Below are positions 13,102 through 20,848 of a stretch of DNA of 26,789 nt, piece by piece. Numbering within the stretch: position 1 is the first letter of the stretch; the number at the start of each line of letters is the position of its first letter. The notes under the pieces were generated by a model. The model was not told the origin of the DNA. It searched no databases and saw nothing but the letters and a program-made list of their open reading frames with translations. Both the position numbers and the translations under genes were made by a program. This DNA is from Phoenicibacter sp963592435 (lineage in GTDB: Bacteria; Actinomycetota; Coriobacteriia; Coriobacteriales; Eggerthellaceae): NCBI GenBank assembly GCA_963592435.1, contig CAVAWT010000022.1, forward strand, positions 1-26,789. The letters are read 5' to 3'.

Positions 13102-15225
13102 ATGAAACTAAAAGAAAAAATCTTGCCAGTTGCGCTTTGCGCAGCTCTTGCCCTTAGCGGGTGCTCGGCAAATTCGCACGATTCAAATTCAAGAGAGGAA
13201 GCCTCTTCTAACAAAAACACAGAAGCCTCAATCATCCAGGTTGACACTTCAGCTTATGACCTTGATTATTCCAACAGGGACTCGAATTCGACTTACGAAG
13301 AATCGTCTGCAACAAAAGTAACTTTTGCAGACAGCGCATCAGTTAGTGGCGAGGGTGCAAGCGCGAGCGGAAGCGTTGTGACAATCTCTAAAGCTGGGAC
13401 ATATGTCGTCTCTGGCACGTCGAGCGACGCTCAAATCAATGTGAGTGCAGGCGATGATGATAAGGTGCAACTCGTCTTTGCTGGCGTTGACATGACGTGC
13501 AACTCTGGACCTTGCCTAAACATTCAAAGTGGCGACAAAGTGTTTGTTACGCTTGGACAAGGCACAACGAACACCTTGAGTGACGGAAGTGGATTTAGCG
13601 TGGGCGACGAGGATGAACTGGACTCGACGATCTATTCCAAGTCCGACATAACTTTTAATGGAAGCGGAACTCTGAAAATTAACGCAACAGCCGGACATGG
13701 CATACACTCAAAAGATGACCTCGTTGTGACGGGCGGTGTTTTTGAAATAACCTCAACTAAGAGCGGAATCATTGGTAAGGATTGTGTAAAAATCAAGGAT
13801 GGCACTTTCACTGTGACTTCTCAAACAGACTGCATTAAGTCAACAAATTCTGACGACGAAGGAAGAGGATTTGTCTCAATCGATGGCGGAACTTTCAACT
13901 TGAAGTCGACAGACAAAGGAATTCAATCAACGAAACTCATTCGTCTTGCTGGGGGAAATTTCACGATTGAAAGTGAAGATGACACAGTCCACAGCGACAG
14001 CGCGATTCAAATTTGTGGCGCGAAACTAACTTTGAGCGCAGGAGATGACGCGGTGCATGCCAATGATCAACTCGAAGTCAATGCAGGCGAGATAAATGTT
14101 ACGAAATGCTACGAGGGCTTGGAAGCTTTTGAGATAACAATTTCAGGTGGTACGACTGAAATTCACGCGACAGACGATGGTGTCAATGCCGCAAAGAGCA
14201 ATTCATCATCAGATGTTGCAGATGACCAAAACGGAGACGCAGTGCAAAACAGTGAGAGCACTGATCCAGGCGCAAGAGGCACAGGCGCAGACCAACAAAA
14301 CCCTCCAGCGAAGCCTGAAGGCGACACACAGAATAACCAAAATTCGGGCGACCAACAAAACGGGCAACAAAATGGACAACAAGGCGGTCAACAAAACGGG
14401 CAACAAGGACAGCCACCTTCAAAGCCAGAAGGTGACACAAACTCAAACAATGGTGGGCAAATGACTCCTCCAAGTGGAGACATGCAGAATCCTGAAGGTG
14501 AAGGCGACGGTGGAGCACAAGGAAATGGTGGCGCGCCAAGCGGACAACCTGAAGGCGGTCAGCAAGGAGGTCCTGGTGGTGACCAAGGCGCTGGGCAAGG
14601 CAGAGGAGACCAAGGTGGTGGAGCCGCTGGTCCTGGTGCAAGTCAAGGGGCTTCTGTTGCCATAACAGGCGGAACTCTGACAGTTTATGTTGCAAACGGA
14701 GACGGAATTGACTCAAATGGATCAGTCCTCATGACTGGTGGCACAGTAACGCTGGTCGGACCTTCCAACAATGGAAACTCTGCACTCGACTTTGACGGAA
14801 TTGGCACAATCAACGGAGGCACATTCTTTGCAATCGGGTCTTCTGGAATGGCACAGAACTTTGGTTCAACGTCTTCCCAAGCTTCCGTCGCAGCAAACGC
14901 AAGTGGTAACGCTGGAGACGTTGTTAGCGTGACAGACTCGTCCGGAAACGTCATAGTTTCATTCACTTCAAACTGCGCCTATTCCTACGTCCAGGCGAGC
15001 GCGGCGAACATAACTGAGGGTCAGACCTACAAAATTTTGGCAAATGGCACTGAGTTGACGACGGCAACTGCCACATCGAACCAGCCGTCTGGCATCGCCC
15101 CACAACAGGGCGGTGCTGGAGGTGGCGGTGGAGCTCAAAGGCAAGGCGACAATCAGGGTGGCAACACTTCAACATCGCCCTCTGCAACAAGTGAACCGAA
15201 AAGTGCAAACGCTCTCTCTGCATAA
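13102..15225 (+). CDS. DUF4353 carbohydrate-binding domain lipoprotein with Q/G/N/P-rich insert
   Basis: This 707-residue exported lipoprotein has a signal peptide of 20 residues ending in the lipobox LSGC, with the lipidated cysteine at 21. Residues about 60-365 form the DUF4353 domain, a repetitive beta-helix-like region with recurring GG-T-F/L and D-G-I/V-S/N turns. Residues about 370-516 are a low-complexity insert of Gln, Gly, Asn and Pro, with KPEGDT twice and NGQQ-type units. Residues 517-600 return to beta-helix (ITGGTLTVY, MTGGTVTLV, INGGTFFAI), so the insert splits one domain. The tail is Gly-rich. An in-frame ATG at 13063 would spoil the signal peptide and overlap the DUF4956 gene, so ATG 13102 is chosen, although AAGGAG is 11 bases away. 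It is the third gene of the polyphosphate operon and probably the surface-exposed part. Confidence 0.85.
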   Translation: MKLKEKILPVALCAALALSGCSANSHDSNSREEASSNKNTEASIIQVDTSAYDLDYSNRDSNSTYEESSATKVTFADSASVSGEGASASGSVVTISKAGTYVVSGTSSDAQINVSAGDDDKVQLVFAGVDMTCNSGPCLNIQSGDKVFVTLGQGTTNTLSDGSGFSVGDEDELDSTIYSKSDITFNGSGTLKINATAGHGIHSKDDLVVTGGVFEITSTKSGIIGKDCVKIKDGTFTVTSQTDCIKSTNSDDEGRGFVSIDGGTFNLKSTDKGIQSTKLIRLAGGNFTIESEDDTVHSDSAIQICGAKLTLSAGDDAVHANDQLEVNAGEINVTKCYEGLEAFEITISGGTTEIHATDDGVNAAKSNSSSDVADDQNGDAVQNSESTDPGARGTGADQQNPPAKPEGDTQNNQNSGDQQNGQQNGQQGGQQNGQQGQPPSKPEGDTNSNNGGQMTPPSGDMQNPEGEGDGGAQGNGGAPSGQPEGGQQGGPGGDQGAGQGRGDQGGGAAGPGASQGASVAITGGTLTVYVANGDGIDSNGSVLMTGGTVTLVGPSNNGNSALDFDGIGTINGGTFFAIGSSGMAQNFGSTSSQASVAANASGNAGDVVSVTDSSGNVIVSFTSNCAYSYVQASAANITEGQTYKILANGTELTTATATSNQPSGIAPQQGGAGGGGGAQRQGDNQGGNTSTSPSATSEPKSANALSA
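14353..14412 (+). repeat. 12-bp minisatellite (five units) in the lipoprotein gene
   Basis: Five units of the form CAACAA(A/G)(A/G)NGGN encode the run QQNG-QQNG-QQGG-QQNG-QQGQ. In-frame gain or loss of units would change the length of the flexible insert without breaking the gene. Confidence 0.8.
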
Positions 15226-15228
15226 TGC

Positions 15229-15310
15229 CATGGGGTCAGACCCTCTCTACGCTGGGGTTTTCAAGGGGTCTGACCCCTTGTTGCCCTCACTTTTCATGGG
15301 GTCAGACCCT
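15229..15310. repeat. GGGTCAGACCC palindrome element, left copy plus half copy
   Basis: 15229-15285 is a 57-base unit made of GGGGTCAGACCC and, 22 bases on, GGGGTCTGACCCC; each is a palindrome and they are also inverted to one another. A further half unit, CATGGGGTCAGACCCT, is at 15295-15310. The unit is 54/57 identical to 18147-18203. It directly follows the lipoprotein stop codon and could fold into a strong hairpin. Confidence 0.85.
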
Positions 15311-15325
15311 ACTTGACCTTTATTA

Positions 15326-15351
15326 TTTACAAAGTGTAAATTAATTTTTTT
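15326..15351 (+). terminator. Possible intrinsic terminator of the VTC operon
   Basis: TTTACA-AAG-TGTAAA (15326-15340) can extend with ATTA/TTAAT on each side and is followed by seven T residues (15345-15351). The stem is AT-only apart from the central C-G pairs, so strength is uncertain. Confidence 0.4.
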
Positions 15352-15399
15352 AGGAGTGCTTTCATTTTTAGACATCTGCAAAGAGGGCACACTTTGCTT

Positions 15400-15405
15400 T
15401 ATAAT
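15400..15405 (+). promoter_or_regulatory. Candidate -10 box for the surface protein gene
   Basis: A perfect TATAAT lies 88 bases before the start codon. The -35 region (TGCAAA at 17 bp) is poor. Nothing better is seen between the terminator-like hairpin and the gene. Confidence 0.4.
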
Positions 15406-15492
15406 ACGTTCAACAACGCCGACAAAGCTCATTTGCTAGAGTTAGGGAGTTGATGGATTAATTAAATGTTTCCGCTTGAAAGGAGAAGTTAG

Positions 15493-18066
15493 ATGAATCG
15501 AAATTTAAATTTTGAGGCAGAGAGAGTGGGTAAACGATGGCAGGCTGTAATTTTTGCCTGCATTATGGCAATTTTTGCATTTTTTTTATTATTCACCAAC
15601 GTTAATTTAGCGTCAGCCCAGGAGGACTCGGACGCTAAAACCAGCAAGTCTTTGCCAGCTATTGAGCAGATCCTTCGGATCGGGCTAACGCCTTCATTAA
15701 CCGCTGATTCCGATCAAGAGACCTCAACGGATGGTTCTCGCGTTGCTATGTTTAGGCTCTACAACAAATGGACTGGTGAGCATTTTTATACCTCAAGCAA
15801 GTCTGAGCGTGATGACATCGTAAAAGCTGGTTGGGTTTATGAACAGATCGAGTGGTATGCACCAACTTCTGAAGATTTTAAGCCTGTATATCGTCTTTAT
15901 AACAAATATGTCGAAGGTGGCGATCACCACTACACAACAAGCGCTGACGAAAAAGACGAGTGCGTCAAAGCTGGCTGGACTTATGAAGGTGAAGGCTGGC
16001 GAACAGTAGAGGCGGGCGCAACAGATTATGTGAAAGTTTTAAGACAATATAACCCCTATGCCACAACTGGAACTCACAACTACACAACAGATGAGGATGA
16101 GCAGAAATACCTTCTGAGCCTTGGCTGGAGAGCAGAAGCTGACGGAGGCTGGGGTGGTTATTCAACTTTGGAGCCATCAACTCAAGCGATCGACTTCACC
16201 AAAGCTGAGGTTGACACCGCTGACAAAACTTACACTTCAGAGGCAATCACTCCAAAAGCAACAGTAACTGGTCTTACTGCTGGCACAGATTACGTTGTCA
16301 CATATTCTAACAACGTTAACGCAGGAACTGCAACAATCAAGATCGAAGGCAAGGGGGACTACACTGGGTCTAAGGAATGGAAATTCACGATCAAGCCACT
16401 TGATATTTCAAGTGCAACAGTCACCCTTGGCGATTCTCTGACCTACAATGCAACTGAACAAACGCAAACTGTGTCAAAAGTTGTTGCAGGCGGAATCACA
16501 CTTCCAACTTCTGACTACACCGTGTCAGACAACAAGCAGACTAACGCTGGAACTTATGCTTTGAAGGTTACTGGAACAGGCAATTTCAAAGGCTCGAAGC
16601 AGGTCTCTTTTTCGATTGAGAAGGCAAACCCAGAATATGACCTTCCAACTGGTCTTACTGGAATTATGGGCGAAAAACTCTCGTCAGTTGATTTGTCTTC
16701 ATTTGGCAAAACAAAAACACTGGGGACTTTCACATGGGATGAGGCTGACACTGAGTTTACTGTTGCTGGCGAACAGCAGTTTCCAGCCACTTTTACACCA
16801 GAGGACGCCCAAAATTATAACGTAGTTGCAGGCATTAATTTAACGGTTAATGTTTTTGGTGTGAAAGCAACGTTTGTTGCAAACGCACCAAGTGGCAAAA
16901 CAGCAACCGTGGATGGCGATTCTGAGCAAGTTGTTAAAACTTGGGACTTCGACGCGGGTGAGAGCTATCACACAATTGTTACCACTGACTTCCCAAGCGT
17001 CACAATAGACGACACAAGTTATTTCTTGGCTGGCTGGACAACAGATGCAAGTGACACTTATGGTCCAACTCAGTTGCAAATGGTTGGCACAACAGTGGAT
17101 GCAAATGTGACATATTACGCTGTTTGGAGACAACCAACTTCAGGCTATTGGCTTGGAAGTGCTGAAGCAGGTTTGGCATTTGCCGATGAGGCATATTTTG
17201 CCGCGAACGACCCTAATTACCATTCAGCAAGCGAGATTCAGGCTGACATGCAGGTTTTGAAAAAAAGCTCCAACGATGGGTATGACGAGATCAAAGCAAA
17301 ATGGGACGCTTTTTATGACAATGCCGATTCTGAACTCGGAGGTGTTGGCAATCTTGTCAGACTTTATGCGACTTATGAAGGTGGCGAAAATGAAGTTTCA
17401 TACGACAATGTTAAGAGTGACTTTAACAAATATGTTGAGTTCAGAATTTTGGAAGTTAGTGGGGCAGATGGGCACCTAAACACCAAAGACGTTCCATCAA
17501 GCACAGACGGTTCTGTCGTGACATTTATGGCAACTCATGCTTTGCCAACGGCTTATCAGATGGATGAACTTAACACTAAAGGCGGTGGATGGGAGAAGAA
17601 AAATCTGAGAGCTGGGTTGCAAGAAAATGGTAGCATTTTCAAAAAGTTTTCATCTGGCTTGACAGGAGCCATTAACAAAGTCGAGAAGCGAAACCATATC
17701 GCGGGAGGTTCTTCTGACGCAGCTGCAGAAGGAACAGCGACAACCGATTCTTTTTGGATTATTTCCTATGCTGAGCTTTATGCCACAGGAGATTATTCAA
17801 CCAATGCACCAACGTGTGAAGGGACAGCCTATCAATTTTGCATAGACAAGAGCATCAATGTTCAATCAGCAAATTCTGTTCTTGCTCTCAAGACACGAGC
17901 AGGAGCGACACCTGGTTCTTGTGATTTTGAATCATGCAATTGGTGGTTACGGTCGCCAAAACTTGGAAACCTTCAATATGTCTTTAATACTACCCCTGCT
18001 GGTATTCCGTATAGCACTACGACCGCTGATAACTATATTGGGGTCGTCCCATGTTTCTGCTTTTAA
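15493..18066 (+). CDS. Secreted multidomain surface protein (DUF5648 repeats, MBG-like repeats, DUF6273-like C-terminus)
   Basis: This 857-residue protein begins with a signal peptide (hydrophobic 18-35, probable cleavage after ASA at 42). Residues about 85-225 hold three DUF5648-type repeats with the recurring pattern YNxxTGxHxYT and AGW. Residues about 232-455 are MBG/Ig-like beta modules with repeated NAGTxxxKxxGxGxxxGSK. Residues about 460-555 resemble an InlB B-repeat or 'AGWT...YYAVW' module. Residues about 610-857 match the DUF6273 type, with CNWWLRSP near 815 and ending GVVPCFCF. No LPxTG anchor or C-terminal membrane helix is seen, so attachment is unclear. GAAAGGAG precedes the ATG. 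The gene stands alone between two 57-bp palindromic repeats and has its own terminator. A role in adhesion or carbohydrate contact is plausible but unproven. Confidence 0.82.
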   Translation: MNRNLNFEAERVGKRWQAVIFACIMAIFAFFLLFTNVNLASAQEDSDAKTSKSLPAIEQILRIGLTPSLTADSDQETSTDGSRVAMFRLYNKWTGEHFYTSSKSERDDIVKAGWVYEQIEWYAPTSEDFKPVYRLYNKYVEGGDHHYTTSADEKDECVKAGWTYEGEGWRTVEAGATDYVKVLRQYNPYATTGTHNYTTDEDEQKYLLSLGWRAEADGGWGGYSTLEPSTQAIDFTKAEVDTADKTYTSEAITPKATVTGLTAGTDYVVTYSNNVNAGTATIKIEGKGDYTGSKEWKFTIKPLDISSATVTLGDSLTYNATEQTQTVSKVVAGGITLPTSDYTVSDNKQTNAGTYALKVTGTGNFKGSKQVSFSIEKANPEYDLPTGLTGIMGEKLSSVDLSSFGKTKTLGTFTWDEADTEFTVAGEQQFPATFTPEDAQNYNVVAGINLTVNVFGVKATFVANAPSGKTATVDGDSEQVVKTWDFDAGESYHTIVTTDFPSVTIDDTSYFLAGWTTDASDTYGPTQLQMVGTTVDANVTYYAVWRQPTSGYWLGSAEAGLAFADEAYFAANDPNYHSASEIQADMQVLKKSSNDGYDEIKAKWDAFYDNADSELGGVGNLVRLYATYEGGENEVSYDNVKSDFNKYVEFRILEVSGADGHLNTKDVPSSTDGSVVTFMATHALPTAYQMDELNTKGGGWEKKNLRAGLQENGSIFKKFSSGLTGAINKVEKRNHIAGGSSDAAAEGTATTDSFWIISYAELYATGDYSTNAPTCEGTAYQFCIDKSINVQSANSVLALKTRAGATPGSCDFESCNWWLRSPKLGNLQYVFNTTPAGIPYSTTTADNYIGVVPCFCF

Positions 18067-18098
18067 TCAATAGTTAGCATAGGCTAACTCAAACCTCA

Positions 18099-18137
18099 AA
18101 CCGTTCTTGTTTTTTAAATCAGGAACGGTTCTTTTTT
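18099..18137 (+). terminator. Intrinsic terminator of the surface protein gene
   Basis: AACCGTTC (18099-18106) and GAACGGTT (18123-18130) form an 8-bp stem, followed directly by CTTTTTT. A smaller hairpin, GTTAGC-ATAG-GCTAAC, lies at 18073-18088 just after the stop codon. Confidence 0.8.
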
Positions 18138-18146
18138 ATTGCTGGT

Positions 18147-18203
18147 CATGGAGTCAGACCCTCTCTACGCTCGGCTTTTCAAGGGGTCTGACCCCTTGTT
18201 GCC
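18147..18203. repeat. GGGTCAGACCC palindrome element, right copy
   Basis: This 57-base unit is equal in length to 15229-15285 and differs at three positions (54/57 identical). The orientation is the same, so the surface protein gene lies between direct repeats. One member of the leading palindrome is changed (GGAGTC), which breaks its symmetry. Confidence 0.85.
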
Positions 18204-18290
18204 TAGAGCTGAGCCCGACATGGATCGTTCTTTTAATGTTGTTGTAATTGACAAAGATGTGGATGGGTGCATTATCTAAAAGAGTTTTTG

Positions 18291-18299
18291 TGTTATAAT
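18291..18299 (+). promoter_or_regulatory. Extended -10 promoter of the small two-gene operon
   Basis: TGT-TATAAT at 18291-18299 is a full extended -10 element 42 bases before the first start codon. A perfect TTGACA at 18248-18253 is 40 bp upstream of it, too far to pair with it. That box could serve a second, weak start with TTATCT at 18272. Confidence 0.5.
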
Positions 18300-18341
18300 T
18301 ATGTTAGACATTAATGTAGGCGATAATTCCTGAGGTGTTGG

Positions 18342-18611
18342 ATGTTGCAGATAATCGATTCAGCTTTGAGGCACGGACTCACCGAAGAAGACATCCGTAG
18401 CGCATGGAACACCGTCATAGAAGAATCGGTCGTCCACATTCGGCACGACAAACAACCACCGCACTACATGATGATTGGGATTTTGCCAAACGGAGCAACC
18501 GTTGAGATGATTGCTTTTTCGGATGGTTTGGACTGGTATGTTTTTCATGCGAAAACGCCTCTGACAGCTGGTTTTAAGAAAGAATTTAAGGATAACGGAG
18601 GGAAATTGTGA
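18342..18611 (+). CDS. Small hypothetical protein, toxin-like (first gene of a toxin-antitoxin-type pair)
   Basis: This 89-residue protein has the layout of small actinobacterial toxin-like proteins. A helix contains SALRHGLTEEDIRSAWN (residues 6-22), then beta strands with the core MIGILPNGATVEMIAF and a final strand WYVFHAKTPL. It resembles the BrnT/RelE-size class in order of elements, but I cannot place it firmly in a named family. GAGGTG precedes the ATG. The last four bases overlap the start of the CopG-like gene (GTGA), the usual coupling for toxin-antitoxin pairs; toxin-first order also occurs in brnTA. No catalytic residues can be named from sequence alone. Confidence 0.6.
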   Translation: MLQIIDSALRHGLTEEDIRSAWNTVIEESVVHIRHDKQPPHYMMIGILPNGATVEMIAFSDGLDWYVFHAKTPLTAGFKKEFKDNGGKL

Positions 18612-18904
18612 GCGTAATCAGCACTAAAGACAAGAATAAAGTGATAACAATCACTCAAGATGGGCAGGAAATCACTGGAAAGACAATCGAAGAGTGGTGC
18701 GAAGCTTATGAAACTGGTCGTTTTCCAGATGGTTACTCGCCAAGCGGCGACATTGTGAGAGGGCGGCCAACGCTTTATGGGGACAAGATGTCATCAATAA
18801 CAATAAGAGTTCCTGAGATCCAAAAAGTTGCACTCGAGCGCGAAGCAACAGACTCAGGGGTAACACTTTCGGCATATTTGCGAAACATTATCGCTTTGAG
18901 ATGA
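18608..18904 (+). CDS. CopG-like ribbon-helix-helix protein (likely antitoxin)
   Basis: This 98-residue protein ends in a ribbon-helix-helix domain: strand SSITIRVPE (62-70), helix QKVALEREATDSGV and helix LSAYLRNIIALR. The N-terminal half (KVITITQDGQEIT, EEWCEAYETGRFP, RGRPTLYGD) is typical of actinobacterial CopG proteins with an added N-terminal arm. The start is GTG at 18608-18610, within the stop of the preceding gene, with GGAGGG 5 bases upstream. It is probably the antitoxin and autoregulator of the pair. It faces the ThrE gene tail to tail with only 26 bases between and no clear terminator. Confidence 0.75.
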   Translation: MSVISTKDKNKVITITQDGQEITGKTIEEWCEAYETGRFPDGYSPSGDIVRGRPTLYGDKMSSITIRVPEIQKVALEREATDSGVTLSAYLRNIIALR

Positions 18905-18930
18905 CGTGTGTTTCCTCAACCCCTCCTTAC

Positions 18931-20280
18931 TTAGGATGTGTGTCGCCAGTGAGAGTCTGTTAAGGCTCGGGCAAGCGCGAGACCGACTGGCAGGAAAACG
19001 ACGATCATGCAAGCACGGATGAGCCATGTTAGAGCATCGACCGTTTCAAATTGCGCCATAAAAAACATCGATTTATACATATAAAGCCCAGGAATCATGA
19101 TGACGATCGAAGGCACAGTTATAACGGTTCTTGGGATTTTCGTTTTCTTCCAGATCGCGGATGCCAAAAGACCGGCAACGAGCGCGCCAACAAACGCACC
19201 AATCTCTGGCGCAACGCCAAAAAATTTAACGAGCTCGAGGTTCAGTGTGTCCGCGACGGATCCCATCGCGCCTGCGATCAATGCAACTTTGACTGGAGAA
19301 TTAAACATTATCGAAAACCCAAAAACGCCTATGAAGGCTGCAAGCAAACGCAGCGCACACATTGCAACTTCTGGCATGTCATAAGGGAGATAGTCAATAG
19401 GGCGCAACTGAAGAAGGACTGCCAAAATCCACCCAATGAGCGTCGAAATTAGGATTATCAAAACGGCGTAGGTCAGTCGCTCAATCCCACTTCTCATGTC
19501 GAACAAAAACATGTCGAGAGCAGAAGTGATCAGCGGAAAGCCAGGAATGACGAAGAGCATCGCCCCGACATAGCCCATTTGGTGCTCCATCGCATCTGGA
19601 ACAACAAACGAAATCAGGAACAAACAGAGGAGATAGGCGACACACGACACAACAACTCCAGCACCGACCGCCAAGAGCTGATTGATTTTGTTTGCCAAAA
19701 CGAGCCTTCTGACAAATTGACCGAGCCCTGCGCCGATGAACGCACAAAACATCTCAAGCGGACCGCCTCCAAGCAAAAACGTGAAGGCGCAACATGCGAA
19801 AGCAGATGCAAGACCGCTTGTTGCAGGAGAATAAAGAGGCTTTTTGCTTTTCATCTCATCCATCTTTTTGTGGTAATCACAAAGCCTGATCTCACTTCCT
19901 CTCTCATCAATTTCTGCGAGAAAATCGTCAAGGTCAATCAGAAGCTTCGTGTTGACACCAGAGTCAGGAATGACGATTGTTTGCGAGCGTTGCTCTGAAC
20001 CTTCACGAACCGTGCATTCAATGTCGGTCAATCCAACGCTAACAGTAGCTGTCACGCCGAGCGCGTCTGCAACTCTGTTGACAGCATCTCGCACTCGCCA
20101 TCCCCCAGCACCAGTGCGCAAAATGAGCGCCGCAATCCTGCAGATTATTGATGTTTTATCACTTAAAGTTGAAGCACTCGCCTTCTCGTCGGGCATCGAC
20201 TCAATCGTCTCGCTCCACAAAACAGGCATGTGATGATTCGTGCCCTCAGACTTAGATTTTCTGTTTACTTCATTTGCCAA
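18931..20280 (-). CDS. ThrE-type threonine/serine exporter family protein
   Basis: This 449-residue membrane protein belongs to the ThrE (DUF1212) family. After a polar N-terminus, the cytosolic ThrE domain shows RIAALILRTGAGGWRVRDAVNRVADALG (about 48-75), the conserved alpha/beta lead-in, up to about residue 150. About ten hydrophobic helices follow (from 160 to 440) in the two-halves order ThrE then ThrE_2. Length is close to that of the Corynebacterium ThrE (about 490). Members export threonine and serine using the proton gradient; substrate here is not shown by sequence. The ATG at 20278-20280 lacks a strong ribosome site. A later ATG at residue 18 is possible and would not affect the domain. 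The gap to coaD upstream is 63 bases, AT-rich, with a GTTAC/GTAAC dyad at 20306-20333. Confidence 0.8.
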   Translation of the reverse strand: MANEVNRKSKSEGTNHHMPVLWSETIESMPDEKASASTLSDKTSIICRIAALILRTGAGGWRVRDAVNRVADALGVTATVSVGLTDIECTVREGSEQRSQTIVIPDSGVNTKLLIDLDDFLAEIDERGSEIRLCDYHKKMDEMKSKKPLYSPATSGLASAFACCAFTFLLGGGPLEMFCAFIGAGLGQFVRRLVLANKINQLLAVGAGVVVSCVAYLLCLFLISFVVPDAMEHQMGYVGAMLFVIPGFPLITSALDMFLFDMRSGIERLTYAVLIILISTLIGWILAVLLQLRPIDYLPYDMPEVAMCALRLLAAFIGVFGFSIMFNSPVKVALIAGAMGSVADTLNLELVKFFGVAPEIGAFVGALVAGLLASAIWKKTKIPRTVITVPSIVIMIPGLYMYKSMFFMAQFETVDALTWLIRACMIVVFLPVGLALARALTDSHWRHTS

Positions 20281-20343
20281 CTCTTAACTCTTTTAAAAAC
20301 AACTTGTTACTTATTTAATAAACACTTTGTAACTTAAAAAAAT

Positions 20344-20832
20344 TCACTGTTTCTTCTTATCTTCATTTTTATAATAGTCCAAAACACACGTTGGAACAAT
20401 TTTTGAGATGTCAGCATTGAGTGCCTGCATTTCTCGCACAACAGAACTCGAGACATACATGTGTTCAGGGCAACTCATAATGTAGATGTTCTCCAAATTC
20501 GGGTCTATGTGATGATTAAGCGCTCTTTGCTGAAACTCATATTCAAAATCGGTTATCGCACGAAGACCTTTGACAACAACTTCCGCACTATTTTCATGCG
20601 CAAAATCAACAAGCATGTTTGAAAAAGGCTTTGCTGTGACGTTTTTTATGTCAGAGGTCGCTTTCTTTGCAAGTTCGACACGCTTTTCAAGTGACAGGCG
20701 TGGGTTTTTTCCTTTGCTCTCAGCAACTCCAACGATGACATTTTCAAAGAGCTGAGCTGCCCTTCTTATTATGTCGAGGTGTCCCAAGGTGATCGGGTCA
20801 AAAGTCCCAGGCACGATTGCTGTTTTTTGCAT
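20344..20832 (-). CDS. coaD: Phosphopantetheine adenylyltransferase (CoaD)
   Basis: This 162-residue nucleotidyltransferase carries out the fourth step of coenzyme A synthesis, 4'-phosphopantetheine plus ATP to dephospho-CoA. The nucleotidyltransferase signature GTFDPITLGH is at 9-18 (T/HxGH motif), the VVKGLRAITDFEYEFQ segment with substrate-binding arginine is in the middle, and the YVSSSVVRE motif is near residue 125. Length is normal for the family. The ATG at 20830-20832 follows the hypD stop by 16 bases and has AAGGAG 12 bases upstream. A longer in-frame version would run deep into hypD and lacks family support. It is the last gene of the pgi-hypFCD operon, an unusual neighbour for hydrogenase maturation. 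Confidence 0.95.
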   Translation of the reverse strand: MQKTAIVPGTFDPITLGHLDIIRRAAQLFENVIVGVAESKGKNPRLSLEKRVELAKKATSDIKNVTAKPFSNMLVDFAHENSAEVVVKGLRAITDFEYEFQQRALNHHIDPNLENIYIMSCPEHMYVSSSVVREMQALNADISKIVPTCVLDYYKNEDKKKQ

Positions 20833-20848
20833 AGTTTTAAGCTTCTCC

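Noticed and set aside
14183..14716. 177-codon minus-strand frame opposite the lipoprotein insert
   Set aside because: A product of the low-complexity Gln/Gly repeat, Leu/His-rich with no start signal.
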